A stretch of 64,000 nucleotides of DNA, taken from positions 1 to 64,000 of the forward strand of contig JAUWGH010000006.1 of the NCBI GenBank assembly GCA_030606485.1, read 5' to 3'. Both the position numbers and the translations under genes were made by a program. The notes below the pieces were generated by a model. It ran no database searches, had not been told where the DNA came from, and saw nothing but the letters and a program-made list of their open reading frames with translations. Below are positions 44,739-53,938 of this stretch, one piece after another; the stretch's first letter is position 1; the number at the start of each line of letters is the position of its first letter. The DNA comes from Promethearchaeota archaeon (GTDB lineage Archaea; Asgardarchaeota; Lokiarchaeia; Sigyniarchaeales; SOKP01).

Positions 44739-46265
44739 ATGAGTATTAATGAGATATTTAAAGAGAATTGGCTAAAAATTTTAGATTTCAATGCTAAAAT
44801 TGGTGAGAAAAAGTATCTTGATAAATCTCTAATAAAAGTAAGAATTCCAATCACACCATTAGAAATAGACCCGGCTCTATTATATAAGTTAGTCTCATAT
44901 ATTTATCCGGATTTTGTTAATGATAAGCAGCATGTTTTAGATATTATAATCTCAGATGATCGAAAAAAAATTGAGAAAAGCTATTTACACTTAACTTATA
45001 AAAATGGTAATCATTACAAAGTAAAAAAAATTGACCTGAATAACGAATCCCTTGTAGACCAAGATTTTAAAAATTTTGGAGTAATTTTTAACAAATTTCA
45101 GAATAATTTAAGGGAGAAAGAAGGTATTACTATTTCTGGGTTAAGAATTTACACGGAAAAGGCAATAGATAAAATAAATTCATTAACTAGTAGTATAAAT
45201 AGTATTGATCTAAAAACTTATTTGACTAATCTATGCCAAATATTCTATAATCTCATCAATAAGAATATGTTATACATTTATCCTGAACCCTCTTTCATAA
45301 CTTTTCTTAAACGTTTAGTTAGATATCTAAATTTTATTGATTCTAGTAAAATTTTTACATCAATTTTTGAAGTGCTCCCTGAATTTAATAGTGGTATAAT
45401 ATTAGCCCAAGAAAATTTGTACTTGTTAATTTTAATTAGGAAATTTTCTTCGAATCTAAATATCAAATTATTAGATCTTGAAGGTTTTAATTATGATTTT
45501 AATGCAATAAACAAAAAAACCTTTTTAAAAAAAATTACTAAAAAATTTAAACTTAAATCTACCTATTATTTTAACTTTCAACAACTTTTGCATTTTTTAA
45601 ATGATTTAATTGAGAGTGATTTTCCTTTTGAGCAAGGCCGGTTTTCACTTCTACTTCAAAAATTACTTTATGCTTATAAAAGCTATGAAATTAATTGGCA
45701 CTCTTATCCAAGACCGATTATATATAATTTCTTTATAAAATTCTTTAGCCGATTAGTTGGATATAATGTTAATTTAAAAAAATTAAGCTACTGGGCTATT
45801 CCAGAATTAATTTGTAATATCCACAATTCTCTTTTGGGATTATCAAATAAAATAATAATCATATTTACAAACTTGGAATCATCAAATAAAGGAAAATCTA
45901 ATAAGCAAGTTTCAAATGCCTACTTAATAGAAACATTTAATGGAAAACTGAAAAAAATTTCATTACTTGATAAATCCGATGTTATTTCAGGTAATCAACT
46001 AAATTCCTTATCTGATATTAGAAATAGATTATCTTCTAAAATTGGATATATATCTTCGGTAATCAATATTGATAAATCGTTACTAAAATTAGTAGTTCAA
46101 AACTTTTTTTTAAACTTAAATAGATTTAATCCATTTGCCAAATTAATAACTATAAGAAAATTTCAAAATCAAAATTACTTTAATATTTATCCAAAAAACA
46201 CTTTAGTTCAAAAATTAAAAATCAAAAATTTATTACCAATTTTGATTGATAAATATGAATTTTAA
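44739..46265 (+). CDS. Unrecognised large helical protein in the radical-SAM/DUF362 operon
   Basis: I do not recognise this protein of about 508 residues. It is rich in Ile, Leu, Asn and Lys and mostly helical, with no membrane spans clear enough to call and no Cys clusters or nucleotide motifs. A C-terminal stretch (about 370-440) contains IIIIFTNLESSNKGK and a Leu/Ser-rich segment. The ATG at 44739 is preferred over TTG at 44730, which would overlap the DUF362 stop. Its close spacing shows it belongs to this operon. Confidence 0.65.
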   Translation: MSINEIFKENWLKILDFNAKIGEKKYLDKSLIKVRIPITPLEIDPALLYKLVSYIYPDFVNDKQHVLDIIISDDRKKIEKSYLHLTYKNGNHYKVKKIDLNNESLVDQDFKNFGVIFNKFQNNLREKEGITISGLRIYTEKAIDKINSLTSSINSIDLKTYLTNLCQIFYNLINKNMLYIYPEPSFITFLKRLVRYLNFIDSSKIFTSIFEVLPEFNSGIILAQENLYLLILIRKFSSNLNIKLLDLEGFNYDFNAINKKTFLKKITKKFKLKSTYYFNFQQLLHFLNDLIESDFPFEQGRFSLLLQKLLYAYKSYEINWHSYPRPIIYNFFIKFFSRLVGYNVNLKKLSYWAIPELICNIHNSLLGLSNKIIIIFTNLESSNKGKSNKQVSNAYLIETFNGKLKKISLLDKSDVISGNQLNSLSDIRNRLSSKIGYISSVINIDKSLLKLVVQNFFLNLNRFNPFAKLITIRKFQNQNYFNIYPKNTLVQKLKIKNLLPILIDKYEF

Positions 46266-46285
46266 ATCTTAAGAGGGAAAAATAT

Positions 46286-46735
46286 ATGGAAAATAAGAAA
46301 TGGATTATTCTTTGCATTTTAGGTGGAACTTTAATGATTATTGGGTGCGCTACAGGTAGTATTGTACTTTATGAAGTAATTCATAATTTAGCCTTAGGTT
46401 ATATTGGAGAAGAATTGGCAACAATTTTTTCAATAATTTTAAAAATCTTTGGATATATAGCCGCAGCTGGTGGTGCTTCAGTTATTATTGGCGCTTTAAT
46501 AGTAGCAATGGGTCGTTATAGACTTGGGAAATTTATTATTGGTCTCGGAGTTGGCTTAGGATTGATTAGTTTAATAATATTTATAATAACAGGTATAATT
46601 GAGGGTACAATCACAGGATTTTTCATAGAGTTAATAACAGAATTAATCGCTTTAAAGGGCGGTTTTGGTTTTACTGGAGCAGTTCTTACATTTTTTTCTA
46701 GAAGGCAATTAAAAAAGGAAGAAAAAGAAGATTAA
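46286..46735 (+). CDS. Small Gly/Ile-rich membrane protein
   Basis: This 149-residue protein has about four membrane spans (about 8-32, 45-70, 77-105 and 115-135), the first starting IILCILGGTLMIIGCATGSI, and ends in a charged RRQLKKEEKED tail. It is 20 bases after the unknown 508-residue gene on the same strand, so it is probably the last gene of the operon. There is no known motif. GGAGGG-like residues (AAGAGGG) precede the start at a good distance. Confidence 0.68.
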   Translation: MENKKWIILCILGGTLMIIGCATGSIVLYEVIHNLALGYIGEELATIFSIILKIFGYIAAAGGASVIIGALIVAMGRYRLGKFIIGLGVGLGLISLIIFIITGIIEGTITGFFIELITELIALKGGFGFTGAVLTFFSRRQLKKEEKED

Positions 46736-46825
46736 ATTTATTTTTTTTTTTAATTTTAAGCATAAAATGTAGGAATTAAAATATTCTCATAAACAATTAG
46801 AATTTAAATATTAGCGCAATTTATG

Positions 46826-47893
46826 TTAAATATATTTTTTAGCAATTAAATATTCAGCAGATAAAACTCCACCTCGCCCTGCGCCTAACTCAGTATTATG
46901 ACTTAGAACAGTAAATTTTAATCCGTTGATAAAATTCGTCTTTTCTATTCCACCAACATAAGTTCTCATCCCCGTTTTTTCATCCCCTTTATTATCAAGG
47001 TCAATTCTTGGTTGAGGTCGATAAGGGTCATCGAAAACCTTTATTGGGTGTTCAGGAGCATTTGGTAAATCTAGACCAGCTGTTTGTCCTTCAAAATCTC
47101 TCAATGTTTGTTTAATTTCTTCAATATCTTCAAATTCCTTAACTGTTTCTATAAAAACACTTTCCATATGACCATTTATAGAGGGTACTCGATTACACTT
47201 ACAATCGATTAAAAATTCAAGATCATGTATTTTATCCTCAATTATTGTACCAAAAATCTTCTTAATCTCTCTCATTACTTTTCTTTCCTCCCTTTCTATA
47301 TGAGGAATAACATTTGCAATTATGTCGTAGCTAGCAACACCAGGATAACCTGCTCCTGTAATTGCTTGCATGGAAACCATATGAACACTTTTAATACCAT
47401 ATTTTTTTAAAATAGGATATAATGAAATTGCCAATCCGATAGCTGTGCAATTAGGACCAGGAACAATAAAACCTTTCCACCCACGTTTCTTTTTTTGAAT
47501 ATCTAAAATTCTATAATGCTCTCCATTAACAATAGGTAAAAATATTGGAACATCTTCTTCATATCTATAAGCAGCTGCTGTACTTATCACAGGTTTACTT
47601 GTTGCAATTTCACCCTCAATTTCTCGAGCATACCCTGAAGGAATTGCAGAAAAAACAATGTCAATTGAATTTAGATCTAAATCTTTAATATCAGTAACTG
47701 TCATTTCTTTTATTTCCTCTGGATATTTATAACTCGTAAAGCCCCTGATTGATTCCCCAAATTTTTTGCCAATCGAGGCGTGTCCATGCAATGATATGAT
47801 TTCAAACCAAGGGTGTCCTATTAATGCTTCCATAAACTGCTGTCCCGCCATTCCAGTGGCACCAATTACGCTCGCTCTATATTTTTTAGGCAT
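46826..47893 (-). CDS. asd: Aspartate-semialdehyde dehydrogenase
   Basis: This 355-residue enzyme makes aspartate semialdehyde from aspartyl phosphate, for lysine, threonine and methionine. The NADP loop is VIGATGMAGQQF (9-20), the active Cys149 is in FIVPGPNCTAIG and the base His lies in PSINGHMESVF (about 238-248). The AITGAGYPG element (about 178-186) is conserved in archaeal forms. It stands alone on the minus strand. Length and motifs match the archaeal and fungal asd type. Confidence 0.94.
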   Translation of the reverse strand: MPKKYRASVIGATGMAGQQFMEALIGHPWFEIISLHGHASIGKKFGESIRGFTSYKYPEEIKEMTVTDIKDLDLNSIDIVFSAIPSGYAREIEGEIATSKPVISTAAAYRYEEDVPIFLPIVNGEHYRILDIQKKKRGWKGFIVPGPNCTAIGLAISLYPILKKYGIKSVHMVSMQAITGAGYPGVASYDIIANVIPHIEREERKVMREIKKIFGTIIEDKIHDLEFLIDCKCNRVPSINGHMESVFIETVKEFEDIEEIKQTLRDFEGQTAGLDLPNAPEHPIKVFDDPYRPQPRIDLDNKGDEKTGMRTYVGGIEKTNFINGLKFTVLSHNTELGAGRGGVLSAEYLIAKKYI

Positions 47894-48078
47894 AATTTTT
47901 CTCTACTCAAATTTGAACATAATGAAATTTAAAAAATACTATATTATTTTATTTTTGAAGAAAATATTTAAAACTTATTTTCTATTTATATTGTTAACAA
48001 AAATTTCTAACTGGGTTAAATTAAATCTCTTAAAAATTTTCCCAATTTAATGTAAATTTTTGAAGGATTGAGATATAG

Positions 48079-48603
48079 GTGAGAAAGATAGTAGATTCCA
48101 TAGCACTTCTTGAATCACAAGCTGAAGACTTTGAAAATAAAGCAAAAATAGAGACGAGAAAAAAGAATTACGCAGAAGCCATCTTATTTTTTGAAGAGGC
48201 TGTAGATATCTATCTCAAATTAAATTGGGATGGAAAAATAAAGATGTTAGAAAAAACGATTGAACGTCTTCAAAACGTTATTGGATTTGAAAACAACAAT
48301 CACTTAAACTCTGATTTTATCAATATTAAGCAAGAAATGGAGAATAAATCAAATAATCTAACCAAAACAAAAGAAGTACCAGAAGAAATTAAACAGAAAC
48401 TTGCAAAAATTGAAATGCTCGAAAGAAAAGCAGATAATGATGAGATACAAGGGAATTTGAAAAGAAGTTTTGATAGGTATCAATTAATCTTGGAATTAAC
48501 AACTGATATTAATTCTTTAGAACAATTTAATTTTGAAAATAAAATTGTAGGAATTAAAGACAAAATAAATAAATTGACTGAAAGGTTAAAGTCCAATTTA
48601 TAA
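48079..48603 (+). CDS. Small helical protein, TPR/MIT-like
   Basis: This 174-residue protein begins with GTG at 48079 and an AAGGAT run ahead of it. Helices with ANK-like or TPR-like character appear: AKIETRKKNYAEAILFFEEA (about 23-42) and VDIYLKLNWDGKI match a tetratricopeptide or MIT-like hairpin; the C-terminal half (about 110-174) has a second helical pair. Asgard MIT-like domains act in membrane remodelling. It ends 41 bases before the Nog1-like GTPase gene on the same strand. Family is inferred. Confidence 0.65.
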   Translation: MRKIVDSIALLESQAEDFENKAKIETRKKNYAEAILFFEEAVDIYLKLNWDGKIKMLEKTIERLQNVIGFENNNHLNSDFINIKQEMENKSNNLTKTKEVPEEIKQKLAKIEMLERKADNDEIQGNLKRSFDRYQLILELTTDINSLEQFNFENKIVGIKDKINKLTERLKSNL

Positions 48604-48644
48604 AAAAAAATTTATTCTTTGTGTTCTTTAATATTTTAGATATA

Positions 48645-49676
48645 ATGATTAATCCTTTCGCAAATTTTTATCGTGTCCCGACATCTCAAGAACTTCTAGA
48701 TATTGCTTTTAGTAGAGCTATGAAAAGTAGTGCGGCAGTATCTAAAAATGCCCCTAAAATATTAAAAGCAAGAAAAAAAGAAATTAAAAGAATTCAAGTC
48801 GCAATCAAAGAAATTATAGATAGAATTTTAAAAATTATTAAGATGGTCCCGATTATCCAGGAAATACCCGAATTCTATCGAGAATTGGCCTCATTAATCG
48901 TTAATACTGATGAATTAAGACTAACTCTAGGAAAATTAAATGGTATATTGCCTATCTTAAGTAAAATTGAAAAAGATTATAAAACTCGAATTAAAAATTC
49001 AGAAATCCCCAAAGAAATTGCGAAATATAGACGAGCAGTATTTGGAAGAATATCTTCAATAATAAACAAACAAAAAAAAAGTTTAAATTATTTAAATGAA
49101 ATTAGAGGAGAATTAAGAAGAATACCCTCTATTGATTATGAAATTCCTTCAATAGTTATTGCCGGGTATCCTAATGTAGGAAAGAGTAGTCTTGTAAGAT
49201 TAATTTCGTCAGGAAAACCCGAAGTTCAACCATATCCTTTCACAACTAAAAAGATAATTATCGGACATCATATAGTAGAAAAAAACTATGATATGACTAA
49301 ACTCCAAATAATTGATACTCCAGGGATCTTGGATAGACCTATGTCAAAAAGAAATAAGATTGAATTGCAAGCAATACTAGCTCTAAACTTGATTTCTGAT
49401 GTTATAATTTTCATATTTGACCCTACTCCTGCTTGCGGATATGATATTGATTGTCAGGTGGATTTATATTATGAAATTTGTGATAATTTCTCCAAAGATG
49501 GCAAAATACCAATTATCTTAGTTTTTAATAAAATGGATCTGGCTAATGAGGAGGAAATTCAATTTTTAAAGAATAAATTAAATTTAAATGAAGATGATTT
49601 TTTTCTAATTAATGCTTTAATAAAGGATGAATTCGTAAATAAATTGATTGAATTCGTAATAAATAAATTGACATAA
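48645..49676 (+). CDS. Nog1-like GTPase (ribosome biogenesis)
   Basis: This 343-residue protein has GTPase motifs GYPNVGKSS (about 173-181; G1), the TT of PFTTKK (G2), DTPG (G3) and NKMD (G4), preceded by a long helical N-terminal domain (1-165). Archaeal Nog1/Obg-type GTPases have this layout and help assemble the large ribosomal subunit. The start MINPFANFYRVPTSQELLD is typical of archaeal Nog1, so I chose the ATG at 48645 and not the frame start at 48621. Confidence 0.9.
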   Translation: MINPFANFYRVPTSQELLDIAFSRAMKSSAAVSKNAPKILKARKKEIKRIQVAIKEIIDRILKIIKMVPIIQEIPEFYRELASLIVNTDELRLTLGKLNGILPILSKIEKDYKTRIKNSEIPKEIAKYRRAVFGRISSIINKQKKSLNYLNEIRGELRRIPSIDYEIPSIVIAGYPNVGKSSLVRLISSGKPEVQPYPFTTKKIIIGHHIVEKNYDMTKLQIIDTPGILDRPMSKRNKIELQAILALNLISDVIIFIFDPTPACGYDIDCQVDLYYEICDNFSKDGKIPIILVFNKMDLANEEEIQFLKNKLNLNEDDFFLINALIKDEFVNKLIEFVINKLT

Positions 49677-49806
49677 TCTAGGTCCTCCTATTTAAGATAT
49701 TATTGATTTATGTCTTTTTTTTTAAAAAAAATAAAGTAAAGCTATATATATAAGAAAAATAAATGTATTTTCGTTATATCAAAAACCAATTACTATCCTT
49801 AAAACA

Positions 49807-51054
49807 ATGCAATTAGAGATTAAATCACTTTACAAAAATTTTTTTGATTTTGTTATTTGGGATGTAATTAAACCATTATTTAGTGGATTATCAATTAATA
49901 TTCCTTATAATGAATTAAAAAAATCTGTTGGTAAGGTTTTTGTGGAGGGAGCTTTACATTATAAAGTCAATTACGACAATATTTTGGAAATATTAAAGAA
50001 ATATAATCTCCCAATTGCTATTATAGATTATATTATTGATTTATTATCAAAATTTGCTAACCAATTAGATAGTTACTTCTTAAAAAACGTAAATGATATA
50101 AATTCAGTATATAAAGGTAAAGAACTCGAGAATATTTTACATGATTTTAATAATATTATTAATGAATACATCTTAATTTCCTATTTCGATTTAATCGTAT
50201 TAAAACAAGCAACTTCTTTACTCGTTTATGCATCTGATCTTTCATTAGCAGATATATATCAATGCAGAATGGAATTTACAGAGCTACTTAGATCAGCTTT
50301 AGTTAAAGATACATCGTTAATAATTGCGGAACTACTAGAATCGATAAGAGAAAAATTGAGTAGTATTACTGATAACGAAAAAATAATTAATTTAATTATG
50401 ATTCAATTAGCTAGTTTCTTTGAGTGGTTAGTATCTTCTGATGATTTTAATACAATTATTCCCATAATGAAGGAAATTCTCTCGCATGAAGTTATTAATT
50501 ACCATCAAGTTTCTTCCTTAATTCCATCTAATAATTTAAATATTATAACTGAATGGTTTAAACAACAGGTAATTGAAATACCAATAATTCTTTTACAAAA
50601 ATCTTTATCTAATGATTTCACATATGAATGTGGGAACTTAAAACACGATATTTTAGAGATATTCAAATTATTTATAAACGGAACAATAACATATGATATT
50701 CTCGAAAAGAGATTACAAGAAGTTGGAAAAAAATTAGGTTTGGAAAAATTATATAAAATTGAAGAAAATATTTTTGAATTTTTAGAATTAGATCAATCCC
50801 TAGATTTAGTGAAATCTTACCCTCTTCAAAAGATACGCACAAAATTCAACTTTAATTTACCAAAATTTCAAAAACGAGAAAATGATCAAAAATATATTGA
50901 ACAAGTAAATTTAATCATTCTTTATCAAATTTATAATAACAGTTTAACCTATTGTAAGTTTATTGAAGAAGAAAAAGCCATTGACCCATCATTAAAAAGA
51001 TTAATCCAATATATAAAGAGCAAGATTCAAATTACCGAGACTTTATATATCTAG
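49807..51054 (+). CDS. Unrecognised helical protein next to the mfn genes
   Basis: I do not recognise this 415-residue protein. It is rich in Leu, Ile, Asn and Lys and mostly helical, with no clear membrane spans, Cys clusters or nucleotide-binding motifs. It begins with ATG at 49807 and lies 74 bases before mfnF on the same strand. It could belong to a coenzyme or C1 operon or be independent. The low complexity and length suggest a helical-repeat scaffold. Confidence 0.65.
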   Translation: MQLEIKSLYKNFFDFVIWDVIKPLFSGLSINIPYNELKKSVGKVFVEGALHYKVNYDNILEILKKYNLPIAIIDYIIDLLSKFANQLDSYFLKNVNDINSVYKGKELENILHDFNNIINEYILISYFDLIVLKQATSLLVYASDLSLADIYQCRMEFTELLRSALVKDTSLIIAELLESIREKLSSITDNEKIINLIMIQLASFFEWLVSSDDFNTIIPIMKEILSHEVINYHQVSSLIPSNNLNIITEWFKQQVIEIPIILLQKSLSNDFTYECGNLKHDILEIFKLFINGTITYDILEKRLQEVGKKLGLEKLYKIEENIFEFLELDQSLDLVKSYPLQKIRTKFNFNLPKFQKRENDQKYIEQVNLIILYQIYNNSLTYCKFIEEEKAIDPSLKRLIQYIKSKIQITETLYI

Positions 51055-51128
51055 ATGATGATTCTTTTTTTAATTTCACAATGGCTTTAAGAAATTAAAA
51101 TATTTTATGTGAATAGTTGAAAATATAT

Positions 51129-52211
51129 ATGACAGACAAGAGATATTTGCTAGGACTTGACATTGGAGGGGCAAATACTAAAGCTGCGTTAGTGGAATTT
51201 GATAATAAAAAGTTAAACAAAATTTTTACTGCTATTAGGTATTACCCATTTTGGGAAAAAACCATAAAAGAATTACCTAATATGCTAAGAAATTTAAGCA
51301 CACAACTGTTAGAAAAGAGTAATATTGATATCAATGATATAAATAAAATTGCAGTTACTATTACAGCCGAGTTGTCTGACGCTTTTCAAACAAAAAGGGA
51401 TGGGATTCAAACCATCTCAAAGGCGCTAAAAAGAGTCTTCGAGTCAGATAAAATAATGGTGATCAACAATCAAAATATATTCCTTAAAGTTCAAGACGCG
51501 TTGGAAAATTATTTAAATGTTGCTGGAGCAAATTGGGTTGCAACAGCTCTATTTATCGGCTCTTATAAGCCGGAATGTATTTTAATTGATGCTGGCTCAA
51601 CAACTATTGATCTTATTCCGATTAAATATGGAAAACCTCAAACAATTGGTAAAGATGATGTTTCAAGAATAATGAATCACGAATTAATTTATACTGGTGC
51701 ATTAAGAGCAACCATTCCCTCAATAACTCATTTTATTCCATTTAAGGGAAAAAGTTGTAGAATTTCATTTGAAAAGTTTGCATTAATTGCAGATGTTCAT
51801 CGCATTTTAGGGCATATTACCGAAGAGGAATATACTTGTGATACTGCAGATAATCGTTCTAAGTCCTTTGATAATTGCTATGCTCGACTTTCACGTATTA
51901 TATGCAGTGATTTAGAGCAAACTACAAAAGATGAGTTGAATTCAATTGCCAACTATATATATCAAGCTCAGCTTAAAATTATTATGGATGAAATTCAGTT
52001 GTTTATGGAACTAACATCTTATAGACTGCCAGATTTAACGCAAAATCCATTATTTATTACAACGGGTTTAGGTGAGACATTTTTAATAAATACTGCGCTA
52101 AGTAATTTAGGATATAATAATATGGTAAGCTTTTCAGACATAATCAAGTTTCCAGATAACGTGATATCCTCCGCTATTGCTGTTGCGGGGGCATTAAATC
52201 TATTTATATAA
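51129..52211 (+). CDS. mfnF: MfnF-like methanofuran-biosynthesis protein (COG1548 hydantoinase/ASKHA-like)
   Basis: This protein of 360 residues has an N-terminal LLGLDIGGANTKAALVEF typical of the COG1548 family and a second phosphate element ILIDAGSTTIDLIPIKYGKP in the middle (about 150-169). The fold is ASKHA. In methanogens the family member MfnF joins the furan unit to the gamma-glutamyltyramine side of methanofuran. I chose the ATG at 51129 over the TTG at 51117. It is 20 bases before mfnE, so the pair is almost certainly an operon. Confidence 0.83.
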   Translation: MTDKRYLLGLDIGGANTKAALVEFDNKKLNKIFTAIRYYPFWEKTIKELPNMLRNLSTQLLEKSNIDINDINKIAVTITAELSDAFQTKRDGIQTISKALKRVFESDKIMVINNQNIFLKVQDALENYLNVAGANWVATALFIGSYKPECILIDAGSTTIDLIPIKYGKPQTIGKDDVSRIMNHELIYTGALRATIPSITHFIPFKGKSCRISFEKFALIADVHRILGHITEEEYTCDTADNRSKSFDNCYARLSRIICSDLEQTTKDELNSIANYIYQAQLKIIMDEIQLFMELTSYRLPDLTQNPLFITTGLGETFLINTALSNLGYNNMVSFSDIIKFPDNVISSAIAVAGALNLFI

Positions 52212-52231
52212 AAAATTGTTGATATTTATAG

Positions 52232-53005
52232 ATGATTGATAATGTTCTTCTATTTAAAATCGGAGGAAAAATAATCGATAACAAGACTGATTTAGATAAT
52301 ACTATCTCCCAATTACGTGCCATTAAAGAAATTAAACCGTCGATAAAATCAATAATTCTAATAGCTGGAGGGGGCTCTAATGTTGATGAAATTCGAAAAT
52401 CCTATAAAAGAGGAGAAATCAATGATGAGGTTGCGCATTGGCAAGCAATTAAAATTATGGATCTGAATGCTATAAAAATTCAAGATCTCAATAAAGATTT
52501 TACTCTTACTGATTCATTCATTGAATTAACAAGGTTAGTGTCGTCATCTGGACAGTTTAAAATAATTAATTTTCCAACCTTTAAATATCTAAAAAGAAAT
52601 GATGAGCTTCCCCATAACTGGAAAACTACTTCAGATTCGATTTCATATTTTATAGCCAGTAAATTGAATCTCTTAAAATGTTTTTTAATTAAAGATCTAG
52701 ATGGAATTTATCTCAAAGACGGTAAAAAAATAATAAAGAATTTATCAATAAATGATTTTCAAAAATTTCAAAAAAACGATCTATTATTCAATCCTATAAT
52801 CTATGGGATTAAAAAGCAATTTTTTTCTCTAAAGAAGCAATCAACCCCGATTGACTCATATTTATTAACTTTAATTAAAGAGTATAAATTAGATTGTATT
52901 ATATTAAATGGAAAAAAGCCATCTACAAATATTACAAAATATTTTCAATCTATAAACGAAGATGAGAAAGTTTATACAAAATTATACTGCGACGCTTCAA
53001 GGTAG
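52232..53005 (+). CDS. mfnE: MfnE-like kinase (methanofuran biosynthesis; COG2054 amino-acid-kinase family)
   Basis: This 257-residue protein is an amino-acid-kinase-fold protein: LFKIGGKIIDN (7-17) is the phosphate-binding start, ILIAGGGSNVDEIRKSY (about 42-58) the glycine-rich loop, HWQAIKIMDLNA (about 69-80) the family mark and KTTSDSISYFIASKL with LIKDLDGIYL (about 150-160) the substrate part. MfnE phosphorylates the aminomethylfuran phosphate to the diphosphate used by MfnF. Both enzymes together support a methanofuran-dependent C1 route. The gene ends seven bases before the 418-base repeat. Confidence 0.83.
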   Translation: MIDNVLLFKIGGKIIDNKTDLDNTISQLRAIKEIKPSIKSIILIAGGGSNVDEIRKSYKRGEINDEVAHWQAIKIMDLNAIKIQDLNKDFTLTDSFIELTRLVSSSGQFKIINFPTFKYLKRNDELPHNWKTTSDSISYFIASKLNLLKCFLIKDLDGIYLKDGKKIIKNLSINDFQKFQKNDLLFNPIIYGIKKQFFSLKKQSTPIDSYLLTLIKEYKLDCIILNGKKPSTNITKYFQSINEDEKVYTKLYCDASR

Positions 53006-53011
53006 CGGAGA

Positions 53012-53429
53012 TATCACGCATAGATCAAACCGAAAGATTAATCTCTTTAAAGCATTGACAGCAAGGAATCCCTATAATAATTTTATTTTTATAAGTTTTT
53101 GATTTATGCATTAATTTTAACAAATTTTCTTTTAATTTTTTCGCAAATTTAGTTTCTTCAAAATAAAACCTCATTAAATCATCTTTATGATTTTCTCCTT
53201 TACAAATAGGACAAATAGAATAAAATTCTAAGAAATTATCACAAATTTTCTTTTCTTCATCAGATAAGGCTTCATAGTCCTGATTAACAGCAAATGTATC
53301 TTCAAATAATATTTCTTGTATTCTTTCAATATCTACTAGCATTTGCTCTCTAATCAAAGTTATAGTGTCAATATCTCCCTCATGATTTTCCTCTGATTCA
53401 AATGGATTCGAAGAAAAATAAGACATATC
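53012..53429. repeat. Gene-sized direct repeat, left copy (418 bp)
   Basis: This stretch matches 57252-57669 in the same orientation, with no gaps and about 26 mismatches by eye (about 94% identity). It covers the small Cys gene from 13 bases after its stop codon to three bases before its start, and both copies end sharply in the same TATC and ACATATC bases. The most conserved part is the 3' half of the gene. It marks the left border of the MFS/GH2 segment. Confidence 0.85.
53025..53426 (-). CDS. Small Cys-rich protein (left copy of a duplicated gene)
   Basis: This 133-residue protein has CPIC (about 71-74) and a later CCQC (about 124-127) that could form one zinc site. The N-terminus is acidic and contains NPFES-type residues; the middle is helical. 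It is nearly the same as the protein at 57265-57666. I chose the ATG at 53424-53426 because the similarity starts here; a longer frame to 53492 adds 22 hydrophobic residues that the other copy lacks. I know no family for it. Confidence 0.72.
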   Translation of the reverse strand: MSYFSSNPFESEENHEGDIDTITLIREQMLVDIERIQEILFEDTFAVNQDYEALSDEEKKICDNFLEFYSICPICKGENHKDDLMRFYFEETKFAKKLKENLLKLMHKSKTYKNKIIIGIPCCQCFKEINLSV

Positions 53430-53938
53430 TATAAATATCCATATATTTTTAAAATATGAACTTATGAAAAACAGGTTATTAATATGAACCATTAAAATTA
53501 AGTAGTTTTTTATTCATATATAAGAAAATGGTCATAAAACATATAAAAGAAACCGAATTTCAAACAAGTTCTGAAATGACGGTCTAATGGGCTTATTTTA
53601 ATATCATCTACACATGTATAGATTTATACATTTTTCAATTTCGAATTATACAGAGAGATAAATCGATTTATACAAAGATATAAACTTGTGAAAAATGATA
53701 AAAGCAAGGTTTAGAAAAGTGCTTGGCTTCGCTTGATTCCAAATGGACAAGTTTAATAGAGAATCTTATACTAAAAAAAAAAATTATTAAAGGAGGTAAA
53801 GCTGGTTCATCCTAATAATATTGAGTTTATATAAACTTTAAACGAATAGTTAAATAGTTCAAAGAAGATAAAATTTTTAAGATCAAAAATATATCTGTCC
53901 AAAAAAAAAATAAATAAAAATATTAAGTGATTAGTATA
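53427..53938. other. Long regulatory spacer before the MFS transporter
   Basis: This 512-base gap has no gene. Apart from the phased repeats listed separately, it has AT-rich DNA, an isolated AAAGGAGGTAAAG run (about 53787-53800) with no frame behind it, and the promoter of the MFS gene. The region may hold remains of the DNA that came with the MFS/GH2 segment. Confidence 0.35.
53614..53674 (+). promoter_or_regulatory. Phased TTATACA repeats and palindrome before the MFS/GH2 pair
   Basis: TTATACA occurs at 53624-53630, 53646-53652 and 53668-53674, exactly 22 bases apart, so all three lie on the same face of the helix. The first forms the perfect palindrome ATGTATA-gatt-TATACAT (53614-53631). 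The set lies about 265 bases before the transporter start, in the only long spacer of this segment. It should bind a sugar-responsive regulator; none is encoded next to it. Confidence 0.5.

Noticed and set aside
53787-53830. AAAGGAGGTAAAG run resembling a strong ribosome site
   Set aside because: No open frame of useful length follows on either strand; probably chance or a remnant.
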